Assembly: GCF_019837165.1 (NCBI RefSeq)
Contig: NZ_JAGYHC010000001.1
Location: 1,612,001-1,676,000 of the forward strand
Direction: 5' to 3'
From: Virgibacillus sp. NKC19-3
GTDB taxonomy: Bacteria > Bacillota > Bacilli > Bacillales > Amphibacillaceae
Length of the DNA stretch: 64,000 nt
The notes below the pieces were generated by a model that worked only from the letters and a program-made list of their open reading frames with translations, did no database searches and was not told the origin of the DNA. The position numbers and the translations under genes are program-made. Each line of letters begins with the position of its first letter. Within the stretch, counting starts at the first letter, position 1. Shown piece by piece: positions 19,564 to 27,801 of the stretch.

Positions 19564-20898
19564 ATGGCTAAGCTATGGGGTGGAAGATTTACCAAAGAAA
19601 CGAATAAACTCGTTGAGGAGCAAACAGCTTCTATTTCATTTGATCAAACGTTAGCGAATGAGGATATACAGGGAAGTATTGCTCATGTACATATGCTCAT
19701 GTCTACTGCTATTATAACCGAAGAAGAAGGGAATACGATTATATCCGGATTGGAGACTGTGCAAACAAAGCTAGAACAGGGAGAGCTTACCCCTTCCATC
19801 GAAAATGAAGATATCCATATGAATATTGAAAAATTTCTCATCGATGAAATTGGACCGGTGGGTGGAAAACTGCATACGGGCCGAAGTAGGAATGATCAAG
19901 TGGCAACGGATATGCATCTGTATTTACAAAAGCATACCAATGAATTGATCGAACTTGTTCAAGCGACACAACAAGCCATTTTCAATCAGGCTTCTGAACA
20001 TGTAGATACCATCCTTCCTGGCTATACCCATCTACAAAGAGCGCAACCGATATCTTTTGCGCATCATTTATTGGCCTATTTCTGGATGCTCCAACGGGAT
20101 AAGGAGCGTTTTGAGGATAGTCTGAAGCGGGTTAGTGGATCACCTCTTGGATCGGGGGCACTTGCCGGGACGACATTTCCTGTTAATAGGGGACAGGTGG
20201 CAAATGAATTAGGTTTTGATTATGTATATCCAAACAGTATGGATGCAGTCAGTGACAGGGATTTTATTCTCGAGTTCATGTCGGCGGCTTCTATTATGAT
20301 GATGCATATTTCCAGGATGGCAGAAGAAATGGTCCTTTGGAGTAGTCAAGAATTTCAATTTATCGAGCTAGATGATTCGTTTTGCACAGGTTCCAGTATT
20401 ATGCCACAGAAGAAAAATCCGGACGTACCGGAATTGCTCCGTGCGAAAACTGGACGTGTGTATGGTAATTTAATAGGTTTATTAACGGTTTTAAAGGGCC
20501 TTCCGCTTGCGTATAATAAAGATATGCAAGAGGATAAGGAAGGGATGTTTGATACGGTTGATACCTTGGAGCATTCCCTCATGATGCTCGCCCCGATGAT
20601 TGACACTATGACAGTAAAGACTGCCAACATGAAGCAATCTGTTTCAGAGGATTATTCCAACGCTACGGATATTGCGGATTATCTCGTGACCAAAGGGATG
20701 CCTTTCCGTGATGCGCATGAAATCATCGGGAAAATTGTGCTACACGCGATTGATAATGGAAAGTACTTGTTAGATCTAAAACTGGAAGAATATAAGGATT
20801 TTAGTGATCTGTTTGAGGAAGATATTTATGACGTGCTGGCACCAGAACAAGTTGTAGCAAACCGACATAGTTATGGGGGACCTCGCAACAACAAGTGA
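19564..20898 (+). CDS. argH: Argininosuccinate lyase with a frameshifted C-terminal tail
   Basis: 444 aa as read. Splits argininosuccinate into arginine and fumarate. [11 protein letters not shown] starts the protein, [17 protein letters not shown] and the fumarase/lyase signature [12 protein letters not shown] are intact, so the active site is complete. The last residues are wrong: after NRHSYGG the frame gives PRNNK and stops, while the +1 reading gives [17 protein letters not shown] and a stop at 20931-20933, which is the normal family tail. The break is at the G5 run 20875-20879; one extra G would restore about 19 tail residues. Strong AGGAGTTG site before ATG 19564. Confidence 0.9.
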   Translation: MAKLWGGRFTKETNKLVEEQTASISFDQTLANEDIQGSIAHVHMLMSTAIITEEEGNTIISGLETVQTKLEQGELTPSIENEDIHMNIEKFLIDEIGPVGGKLHTGRSRNDQVATDMHLYLQKHTNELIELVQATQQAIFNQASEHVDTILPGYTHLQRAQPISFAHHLLAYFWMLQRDKERFEDSLKRVSGSPLGSGALAGTTFPVNRGQVANELGFDYVYPNSMDAVSDRDFILEFMSAASIMMMHISRMAEEMVLWSSQEFQFIELDDSFCTGSSIMPQKKNPDVPELLRAKTGRVYGNLIGLLTVLKGLPLAYNKDMQEDKEGMFDTVDTLEHSLMMLAPMIDTMTVKTANMKQSVSEDYSNATDIADYLVTKGMPFRDAHEIIGKIVLHAIDNGKYLLDLKLEEYKDFSDLFEEDIYDVLAPEQVVANRHSYGGPRNNK

Positions 20899-21014
20899 AG
20901 GAACAGCTTGAGCTGGCGGCGGGATTTTTATAGGAAATCAGACATACTGCAGGACCTTGCCGATGTGATTACCAGGTTGTATCAAAATCGAATGGATTAA
21001 CAAGTTCTTTTACA

Positions 21015-21052
21015 AAGCGTCATGTGCGGATAGCCGCATGTGGCGCTTTTCT
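21015..21052 (+). terminator. Terminator of the argGH transcript
   Basis: Stem AAGCGTCATGTGCGG (21015-21029) and CCGCATGTGGCGCTT (21034-21048), with an ATAG loop, then TT. One internal bulge. It lies about 80 bases after the restored argH stop. Confidence 0.75.
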
Positions 21053-21111
21053 TCATTGCATAGGAAAATGGGAAAAGGAACTGGGGTTATCAAAGAAATG
21101 CTGAAAGGATC

Positions 21112-21258
21112 AGGTACACGGTTACGCAAAAATCACAGAACGATGTACGAGAGAGCGTCTCTCAGGTACACGGTTACGCAAAAATCGCAGAACGATGTAC
21201 GAGAGAGCGTCTCTCAGGTACATGGTTACGCAAAAATCGTAGAACGATGTACCAGAAA
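21112..21258 (+). repeat. Three tandem copies of a 52-bp repeat
   Basis: Units begin at 21112, 21164 and 21216, exactly 52 bases apart; the third is truncated near 21257. Each unit begins AGGTACACGGTTACGCAAAA (third copy AGGTACATGG), then carries a short variable triplet (CACAGA, CGCAGA, CGTAGA), AACGATGTAC and the palindrome GAGAGAGCGTCTCTC in the first two copies. The opening GTACACGGTT is an imperfect inverse of AACGATGTAC, so each unit can fold into two hairpins. There is no spacer diversity, so it is not a CRISPR array. It sits between the arg terminator and the histidine-kinase gene. Confidence 0.85.
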
Positions 21259-21403
21259 GACATTCGACTACGTTTTTTCAGCCGATTTATCATAAGCTGG
21301 TAAGACAACTACGTCTTGATACTTGATGTCTGAACGAACCGTGCGGGCGAGGTGGGAGCAATATATGATATGATGATAGGTAGGGACGATGAGGAGGGAA
21401 TGT

Positions 21404-22510
21404 ATGCACTTCTGGGTGTGGTTCGGATTATGGCTGGTTGCTTGGGGTGGTGCTGTTTGGTACAGCACGCAGCAGCAAGCGGCAGATATTAGCTACCTAT
21501 TGCTTATGGCTGCGGTTTTCTTTTCTATCTTCTTTTTCACCTCTATAGCAAGAAAAAGCTATCCGATCTTATGGCTGTTTTTAATCGTGATCATCACATG
21601 TAGTGTTGGCTGGCCAAGGGATGCTGACGTGAATCCGTTTGTGATGATCATGTATACATATGCCTATATTGCGATGATTGAACGGGTAAGCTCTAAGATG
21701 GTGTACCTGCTGGTTAGTTTACTGCTATTGGCCTTTTTCATCACTACGGTCGGTGTTATGCCTGGCTCCGTCACGCTATTGATTGTTCTGTCTGCGTATT
21801 TGGGAACCTACTATTACCAGCGTAACAGCAGGCGGCTGGTGGATCTAGAAGTGTGGTATCAAGCCTTATTACAACGATACCGCAGTACCAAACGTGAATC
21901 AGTGACGCGAGATCAGCATGCCAGGCAGGAGGAACGCGTGTCGATTGGCAGGGAAATCCATGATCGTGTCGGACATACCTTAACGAACTTAGTGATGCAG
22001 ATTGAAATCTTGCGTATGCGGGGTGACTGCAAGGAACTGGATGATTTAAAAGTGTTGGCCCAGGAAAGTTTATCGGAAACAAGGAAGGCAGTCAGGGCAA
22101 TGCGTGAGGATAATGCAACCGGTCTTTCTGCTATTATTCATCTGATTCGTAAACTGGAGGCAGAGCAGTATATGTCCATTCAGTTTTCGCTGAGAAAGAA
22201 TGCGCTATCGGTCCTATTAACGCCGGAACAAGCAAGTATTATCTACCGGGCTATCCAGGAAGCGATGACGAATGTCATGCGGCATAGTCCGGGAAAGGAA
22301 GCGATGATCGTGCTGGAAGTCCCCGGTCAGACACATTTTCGCTTTGAAGTGAGCAATCCGGTGGAACACCAAATGGACGTAAAGGAAGGGTTCGGTTTGC
22401 AGTCGATGCGGGAGAGATTAGCACAATTAAATGGTCATTTAGAGGTGCAAACCTACCAGCAGCAATTTATTGTCCGAGGATTGTTTCCATTGAAGGAGGG
22501 TACAGAATGA
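21404..22510 (+). CDS. Sensor histidine kinase, NarL/DesK class (LnrJ-like)
   Basis: About 368 aa. The N-terminal membrane part has about five or six hydrophobic segments up to residue 140 with almost no extracellular loop, then a coiled linker. The HisKA_3 phosphoacceptor is REIHDRVGHTLTNL, and the HATPase N box is AIQEAMTNVMRHS with G box GFGLQSMRERL. The start is ATG 21404, preceded by GAGGAGGGA; the frame is also open from 21389. It overlaps the response-regulator gene by 4 bases. Membrane-embedded sensors of this type beside an ABC-2 exporter usually detect membrane-active antibiotics; the closest known arrangement is LnrJK of B. subtilis. By eye its codons look more G+C-rich at third positions than the arg genes. 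Confidence 0.82.
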   Translation: MHFWVWFGLWLVAWGGAVWYSTQQQAADISYLLLMAAVFFSIFFFTSIARKSYPILWLFLIVIITCSVGWPRDADVNPFVMIMYTYAYIAMIERVSSKMVYLLVSLLLLAFFITTVGVMPGSVTLLIVLSAYLGTYYYQRNSRRLVDLEVWYQALLQRYRSTKRESVTRDQHARQEERVSIGREIHDRVGHTLTNLVMQIEILRMRGDCKELDDLKVLAQESLSETRKAVRAMREDNATGLSAIIHLIRKLEAEQYMSIQFSLRKNALSVLLTPEQASIIYRAIQEAMTNVMRHSPGKEAMIVLEVPGQTHFRFEVSNPVEHQMDVKEGFGLQSMRERLAQLNGHLEVQTYQQQFIVRGLFPLKEGTE

Positions 22511-23145
22511 CCGATATTTTGATTGCCGAGGACCAAGCGATTGTACGGCAAGGGATCAAATTAATGCTGGAGACAGAACCCCTTTTTCATGTGAAAGGGG
22601 AAGCCAAAAACGGGAAAGAAGCCGTGCAATTACGGGAACTATCCCATTTTGATGTGGCATTATTGGATATTCGTATGCCGGAGATGGACGGCTTACAAGC
22701 GGCCAGAGAGATGCTGGGCCGCTTTCCGGCGACGAAGGTGTTAATGCTTACGACGTTTAACGATGAGGAGTATGCGATCGAGGCATTGCAGATTGGAGTG
22801 AGCGGTTATTTGTTGAAAGACGCCGAGGCTACACAGCTGATTCAGTCGATTAAAGGTTGTCTAGCAGGCGGGCTGCAGCTGCCGGGTGATGTAGCGAGCA
22901 AAGTAGTTCCCCATTTGCTGGAGAAGAAAAAACCGAAACAGGAGATGGACATCATCCATTTGACAAAGCGCGAGACAGCCATTTTGTGTTTGCTGGGAGA
23001 AGGCAAAAGCAATAAAGAAATCGCCGATACAGTGGCGCTTTCGGTGGGCACGGTAAAGAATCATATTAGTCAGTTACTTGATAAATTGGATCTGCGTGAT
23101 CGGACGCAGTTGGCGATTTATGCGATTCATCACGGATATGTCTAA
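22507..23145 (+). CDS. NarL/LuxR-type response regulator (LnrK-like)
   Basis: 212 aa. The receiver domain has the acidic pair in ILIAEDQAIVRQG, phosphoacceptor Asp in VALLDIRMPEMDG (about residue 54) and conserved Thr/Lys in LMLTTFNDE and GYLLKDAE. The LuxR HTH is LTKRETAILCLLGEGKSNKEIADTVALSVGTVKNHIS. It is the partner of the overlapping histidine kinase. It probably activates the ABC transporter genes downstream, which have their own start beyond a terminator. Confidence 0.88.
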   Translation: MTDILIAEDQAIVRQGIKLMLETEPLFHVKGEAKNGKEAVQLRELSHFDVALLDIRMPEMDGLQAAREMLGRFPATKVLMLTTFNDEEYAIEALQIGVSGYLLKDAEATQLIQSIKGCLAGGLQLPGDVASKVVPHLLEKKKPKQEMDIIHLTKRETAILCLLGEGKSNKEIADTVALSVGTVKNHISQLLDKLDLRDRTQLAIYAIHHGYV

Positions 23146-23289
23146 AAAAAGGTGTAGCGGATTTCTACGTTGGCTCCAAAGGTTCGATGCGCAAGACATA
23201 GAAGTACAGGTGTGACGATGGCGCGATGATTTATGCACACAGATTAAAAATATGACGGAGGTCATGGTTTTTCCAAAAAGTAATGACGA

Positions 23290-23316
23290 AGGGCAGTGTT
23301 CGCACTGTCCTTTTTC
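23290..23316 (+). terminator. Terminator between the two-component genes and the ABC genes
   Basis: AGGGCAGTG TTCG CACTGTCC followed by TTTTT. It separates the regulator pair from the transporter operon, which therefore needs its own, probably regulator-dependent, promoter or relies on read-through. Confidence 0.8.
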
Positions 23317-23364
23317 GCTTATACTAAAATACAGACGGAAATTGCAAGTAGGGAGGGAGTAGCA

Positions 23365-24297
23365 ATGTTAGAAACAGCTTCATTGCGTAAGGTATATAAG
23401 AAAAACACAGCGGTGGATGATGTCAACTTTTATTTGCAAGAGGGGGAATCGGTGGGCTTGCTTGGCCCGAATGGCGCGGGCAAATCGACACTTATTTCGA
23501 TGATGTCAACTTTGCTGAAGCCCACATCGGGTACGGTGATGTGGAATGGGCAGGATATACTGCATTCACCCAATATTATCCGGCCGATACTTGGTGTCGT
23601 ACCACAAGAAATTGCCTTATATAAGGAATTGTCGGCCTATGAAAATGTGAAATTCTTTGGGAAAATTTATGGCATTCGCGGGAAAAAACTGGAGTCACGT
23701 GCCCAAGAAGTGCTGGAATTAGTTGGGTTGGCCAACCGGCAGAAAGAGCAAGTGAAAAATTACTCGGGTGGGATGCAGCGGCGGGTTAATATAGCGGTTG
23801 CGCTGCTACATGAGCCGGAGGTTATGATTATGGATGAGCCAACCGTAGGCATTGATCCGCAGTCCAGAAGTTATATCCTGGAGATGGTGAAACGGTTAAA
23901 AGAAGAACGTGGGATGACGGTACTTTATACCTCTCATTACATGGAAGAAGTGGAGCGGCTTTGTGATCGTATTTATATTATGGATCATGGCAAGGTGATT
24001 GCGACCGGTTCTAAGCAGGAACTTGTAAGTATCTTGGCGACAGAGGAGAGCATTCAATTAGAGGTGGAACAGTTATCCGAACCGTTCATGCAAGCATTAG
24101 AGCGACATGATTCTATTTTAAAAGTAACACAAAGTGATAAAGGTCTCACCTTAATTGTTGCAAAAAACAGTCGGCCGTTAGCCACTATTTTTCGAGAGGC
24201 TGAGGAACATCAAGTCATCGTTCATGGTGTGAATATAGCAGTACCTTCATTAGAAGACGTTTTCCTGCATTTAACGGGACGAAAGCTGCGAGATTAG
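23365..24297 (+). CDS. ABC transporter ATP-binding protein (DrrA/LnrL-like)
   Basis: About 310 aa. Walker A GPNGAGKST, Q-loop VPQEIALYKEL, signature YSGGMQRRVNIAVAL, Walker B VMIMDEPTVGIDP and switch His in YTSHYMEEVERL are all present. A C-terminal domain of about 90 residues is typical of the DrrA/NatA drug-export group. The start is ATG 23365 after GGGAGGGAG; the open frame extends back to 23296 without a ribosome site. It is the first gene of a three-gene export operon. Confidence 0.88.
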   Translation: MLETASLRKVYKKNTAVDDVNFYLQEGESVGLLGPNGAGKSTLISMMSTLLKPTSGTVMWNGQDILHSPNIIRPILGVVPQEIALYKELSAYENVKFFGKIYGIRGKKLESRAQEVLELVGLANRQKEQVKNYSGGMQRRVNIAVALLHEPEVMIMDEPTVGIDPQSRSYILEMVKRLKEERGMTVLYTSHYMEEVERLCDRIYIMDHGKVIATGSKQELVSILATEESIQLEVEQLSEPFMQALERHDSILKVTQSDKGLTLIVAKNSRPLATIFREAEEHQVIVHGVNIAVPSLEDVFLHLTGRKLRD

Positions 24298-24308
24298 GAG
24301 GGAGAGAC

Positions 24309-25556
24309 ATGCTTGATTTTTTCTGGAAAGATGTCAAGTTAATGTGGCGGGACCCCACAGAACTGCTTATGCTATTAGCCATGCCATTTATTTTAATTGT
24401 GATATTGGGGTTTGCTTTAGGAGGGGTGATGAATAACCCATCCATTGAACTACATGTTGCCATGGTAGACCAAGATGATGAAGAGACAGGTATGGAGCGG
24501 TTCGAACGTGATCTCGCATCAGCGTCATTACCAGCAGAACTTAGCGAAATAGCGGCGGAGATTGCACCCAAGTCTATCCTGCAACAGACCATGGAAGAGG
24601 ATCTGCGCGATGTATTGACTGTAACGGCTATGACAGAGGAAGAAGCAGTCCGTGCTCTGGAGGAAGGAGAGGTGGAGGCGATCCTAACCATTCCTGAAGC
24701 ATTTAGCTATGATAACTTGCGACATATGCTATTAGGGGAATCGGTCCAAACCACCCTTTCGATAAAAAAAGCAGCCGAAAGCCAGTTATCGGGTGATATT
24801 TTTCAAAATATGATTGAACAATTCGTGCACACGATGAATCTGCAATCGTCTTATGCAAACATTGCGATGGGGGAAGAGCCAGATCTGGCCATGGAAGAAG
24901 TGAGCAGACAGGAGACGGTGACTGAACGGGATCCAATATCGTCTATGGAATACTACACGATTGGTATGGCGGTCATGTTTGCCTTCTTTGTTGCTTCCAC
25001 CATGTCGGCGAAGAGTAAAAATGAGTTGGAGGAAAAGGTGGTTAATCGTATTCTGTTAACCGGACAGCATCCTTTATCTTATTTGATGGGGAAGGTCATG
25101 GCTACGATAGTGATCGCGTTTATCCAAGTTTCTCTTATTATTTCATTATCATCGATTGGTTTACAGGCGTTTCGACCGTATGAGGGGGATATCATCGCAA
25201 AGATGCTGCTTATCTTACTATTATATGCCTTAGCGGTAGGTGCGCTTGGCAGTCTGATGATTGCGTTGACGGTCCGCTTTGAGGCGCAATCGTTACAAGA
25301 AATATTCTCGGTGGGTGTTGTAACGATTCTGGCGATGTTAGGGGGCAGCTTCTTTCCGACAGCCGGTTTGCCTGACCTGGTTAAAACATTAGGGGCATGG
25401 ACGCCAAACGGGGCAGCGATGAAGGCGTTTATGCTGACGAATCAAGGGTTGCCTATGAATGAAATTGCCCCTTATTTAGGAAGATTAGTTCTATTTGCGC
25501 TAGTTATCTTCCTCATCAGCATCATGGTCTTTCCGAAAAGGAGGGTGCAGGCATGA
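24309..25556 (+). CDS. ABC-2 type permease (LnrM-like)
   Basis: 415 aa. One N-terminal membrane segment (about residues 18-37), a large extracytoplasmic region of about 170 residues, then five hydrophobic segments in the C-terminal half. This is the ABC2_membrane_3 plan. It overlaps the next permease gene by 4 bases. Together with its partner it should form the membrane channel of an exporter for a hydrophobic or membrane-active compound; LnrLMN, which removes linearmycins, is the nearest model by gene order. Confidence 0.82.
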   Translation: MLDFFWKDVKLMWRDPTELLMLLAMPFILIVILGFALGGVMNNPSIELHVAMVDQDDEETGMERFERDLASASLPAELSEIAAEIAPKSILQQTMEEDLRDVLTVTAMTEEEAVRALEEGEVEAILTIPEAFSYDNLRHMLLGESVQTTLSIKKAAESQLSGDIFQNMIEQFVHTMNLQSSYANIAMGEEPDLAMEEVSRQETVTERDPISSMEYYTIGMAVMFAFFVASTMSAKSKNELEEKVVNRILLTGQHPLSYLMGKVMATIVIAFIQVSLIISLSSIGLQAFRPYEGDIIAKMLLILLLYALAVGALGSLMIALTVRFEAQSLQEIFSVGVVTILAMLGGSFFPTAGLPDLVKTLGAWTPNGAAMKAFMLTNQGLPMNEIAPYLGRLVLFALVIFLISIMVFPKRRVQA

Positions 25557-26638
25557 TAGATATCTTTTTATTACAGTGGCAGCGTTTAAGGCGGCGACCT
25601 TTTATGGTGCTTGCGATGATTGCGATGACGGTTGTCTTCATCATGTTTATCGGGGGTTCGAATACAGGGGAGAACCAATCATCTATTCCCGTTTATGTTA
25701 CCGAAGAGGTGGATACTCCTACGCAAGAGGCATTAATGGAGGAATTGCAGACGCTGGAAGGATTTCGTTTTTATCTAGATGAATGGAGCAATATGAAAGA
25801 AGAGGTGGCCCTGGGTGATGTGGTCTTTGGCGTAGAATTGGCAGCGGAGCACTATACCTTTTTAATTAGTACGGAAAATGAATATCAAAGCTTGGTAGAC
25901 AATCATTTGCGCACGATTTATCAAGAGAAATTACTGGTAGACCAGCTGACAAATGAAGTAGATAGAGAGGCGTTAGCTGCTGAATTGGAAAACCCGCCAA
26001 TTGAAGTGAACAGTGAGACAGAAGGCATCCAAGGCTCGTCCTTAAATGATCAGCTGCACGTGTTGTTTGGGATGACCCTTTTCTTTGCTATTTATACGAT
26101 TGTCTTTAGCCTAGGGGAAGTAGCAGAGGAAAAACAGCGTGGCAGTTGGGATCGGCTGATTCTATCTCCTGTGCGCAAATGGCAGTTATATGTAGGTCAC
26201 GTAAGCTATGCGTTCGTGATTGGTTACCTGCAAATCTGTTTCGTGTTTCTGATGTTTGCATTCGTCTTTGACATAATGATTGGTGCGTCTTGGCCTGCAG
26301 TGCTGTTGATTGCGGCTTGTTATACCCTTGCGATTGTGTCCTTGGGCATGTTGCTGATCGGTCTTGTGCAAAAAGCCTCGCAGTTGAATGCGGTGATTCC
26401 CCTTGTAGCCGTTAGTATGGCAATGCTGGGAGGAGCTTATTGGCCGTTGGAAGTAGTAAGCAATAACATTGTACGGATGGTTGCGGAGTTGATACCTGTT
26501 AAGCATGCGATGGAGGCGCTCAAGGATGTCACGATGTATGGAGAAAGCTTGTTGGATGTCACTCAGCCCTTGGCGATTTTATTGCTGATGAGCGTCTTAT
26601 TTATGGGGGTTGGGATTAATTTGATGGAGAGAAGGTAA
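25553..26638 (+). CDS. ABC-2 type permease (LnrN-like)
   Basis: 361 aa with the same plan as its neighbour: N-terminal membrane helix (about residues 17-33), an extracytoplasmic domain of about 140 residues, then five hydrophobic segments. LSLGEVAEEKQRGSWDRLILSPVRKWQ-type sequence is the conserved ABC-2 coupling region. It begins at ATG 25553 inside the end of the previous gene. It is the last gene of the operon; no clear terminator follows immediately. Confidence 0.82.
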   Translation: MIDIFLLQWQRLRRRPFMVLAMIAMTVVFIMFIGGSNTGENQSSIPVYVTEEVDTPTQEALMEELQTLEGFRFYLDEWSNMKEEVALGDVVFGVELAAEHYTFLISTENEYQSLVDNHLRTIYQEKLLVDQLTNEVDREALAAELENPPIEVNSETEGIQGSSLNDQLHVLFGMTLFFAIYTIVFSLGEVAEEKQRGSWDRLILSPVRKWQLYVGHVSYAFVIGYLQICFVFLMFAFVFDIMIGASWPAVLLIAACYTLAIVSLGMLLIGLVQKASQLNAVIPLVAVSMAMLGGAYWPLEVVSNNIVRMVAELIPVKHAMEALKDVTMYGESLLDVTQPLAILLLMSVLFMGVGINLMERR

Positions 26639-27305
26639 GCTATGCTGGCGTCCGATGCGGGGAACCAAAGTGCTGAAAACTGGACGCGTCTATGTCTTGC
26701 CACATCGCCCGCCATAAGCACGAATAGTATTATGTGCTAACCAGCCCTACTTATGATTTGAAATAGATCCAACTTCTCATCTAGAAATAGTACCGCAATG
26801 TTATTTTTATCTCGCTCAAAATAGAAAATGAATCGTTTTCAAGAAGCAGTGAATGAATATGAGCAGGAGCCATTTTAGGAGAGCAGCGTTCAATGACTGA
26901 AAACGCCATTTTATACCAGCAAAAAGTTCAAGAAGCGCTCTCTTAGTGGTCCAAATATCATTTTATACTAGCAAGGATTCTCGATTTCATAAAAGCGACT
27001 CATCAAAAAACTGTCCGCAGATGTAACTTTGTATTTTGTGGGCAGCTTCTTTGCCTTGAGGCGCTCCTTCTTTTCATTGATTTCCAGTTTCTGAGAAATT
27101 CAAAAGAACCTAGAATTAAATATGATTTCATTACATTTGTGATTGAAAAAGCGCTTGCCCTATATTAGTTGTATCGTCGATGGAAATTTGAGATAATTTC
27201 TACTACTACTAGAGGTGCAGTTTAGTTTCTGAACCGTAGATGTTGGTAAAGATTCGTAAATTTATGATACATGCTTTATGGTCTATTGAAAAAGGGGGGA
27301 GAAAG
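26639..27305. other. Noncoding interval after the ABC operon
   Basis: No gene is supported here. It holds a segment (26660-26720) whose complement resembles 23180-23230 upstream of the ABC genes; AGCAC/GTGCT hairpin at about 26717-26740; two copies of a CATTTTATAC(C/T)AGCAA motif near 26910 and 26961; and a stem CTGTCCGCA / TGTGGGCAG near 27010-27050. It reads like several small decayed repeat elements. Confidence 0.5.
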
Positions 27306-27683
27306 ATGCCTTTAAACGTAGGGGACAATATTACATTTGAACGACGTTTTACTGAAAAAGATGTTGCATTATTTACGCAAGTATCAGGGGATGAAGGCTC
27401 TCATCATGTTACTCCTGATGAAAAGGGAAGACTGGTTGTTCAAGGATTATTAACGGCAACACTGCCAACAAAAGTAGGTGGGGATTATAATGTAATGGCT
27501 CGTAATATGAACTTTGAGTTTTTAAGACCTGTATTTACAAGTGATACCATTACATGTGATGTGGAAATTGTAAAGTACGAAAAGCAACCAAATGACCGAA
27601 CAGCTATCATGGCAACTTTTCTATGTAAAAATCAGAATGCAAAAGAAGTATTAAAAGGGGATTTTTCAGGAGTAATTCTGTAA
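27306..27683 (+). CDS. MaoC-like hot-dog domain protein
   Basis: About 125 aa. The fold and length fit single-domain MaoC / (R)-specific enoyl-CoA hydratase proteins: GDNITFERRFTEKDVALFTQVSGDEGSHHV carries the hydratase motif Asp and His (D-x3-4-H pattern), then VVQGLLTATLPTK. The start is ATG 27306 with GGGGGAGAAAG upstream; the frame is open to 27240. Likely substrate is an acyl-CoA thioester, but the usual motif Asn is replaced (GDEGSHH rather than GDxNPxH), so activity is not certain. Confidence 0.65.
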   Translation: MPLNVGDNITFERRFTEKDVALFTQVSGDEGSHHVTPDEKGRLVVQGLLTATLPTKVGGDYNVMARNMNFEFLRPVFTSDTITCDVEIVKYEKQPNDRTAIMATFLCKNQNAKEVLKGDFSGVIL

Positions 27684-27723
27684 ATTTTTCTTCCTTTTCC
27701 TTCAACCATCAAAACGATAGATA

Positions 27724-27765
27724 AGCAGCCCACATTACCAAAAGGGGAGAATGGGGGCTGCTCGT
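27724..27765. terminator. Bidirectional hairpin between convergent genes
   Basis: AGCAGCCC (27724-27731) pairs with GGGCTGCT (27755-27762). It lies between the MaoC-like gene (plus) and the S9 peptidase gene (minus). T runs are short on both sides. Confidence 0.5.
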
Positions 27766-27801
27766 ATTGACATGAAGCATTGTTGCGTGTACAGAACGTA
27801 T

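Noticed and set aside
21112-21258. Possible CRISPR array
   Set aside because: Units are directly adjacent with no unique spacers and there are no cas genes.
21038-21295. 85-codon reading frame through the 52-bp repeats
   Set aside because: It is open only because the repeats lack stops in this frame; 52 is not a multiple of three, so each repeat is read in a different frame, which a real repeat protein would not do.
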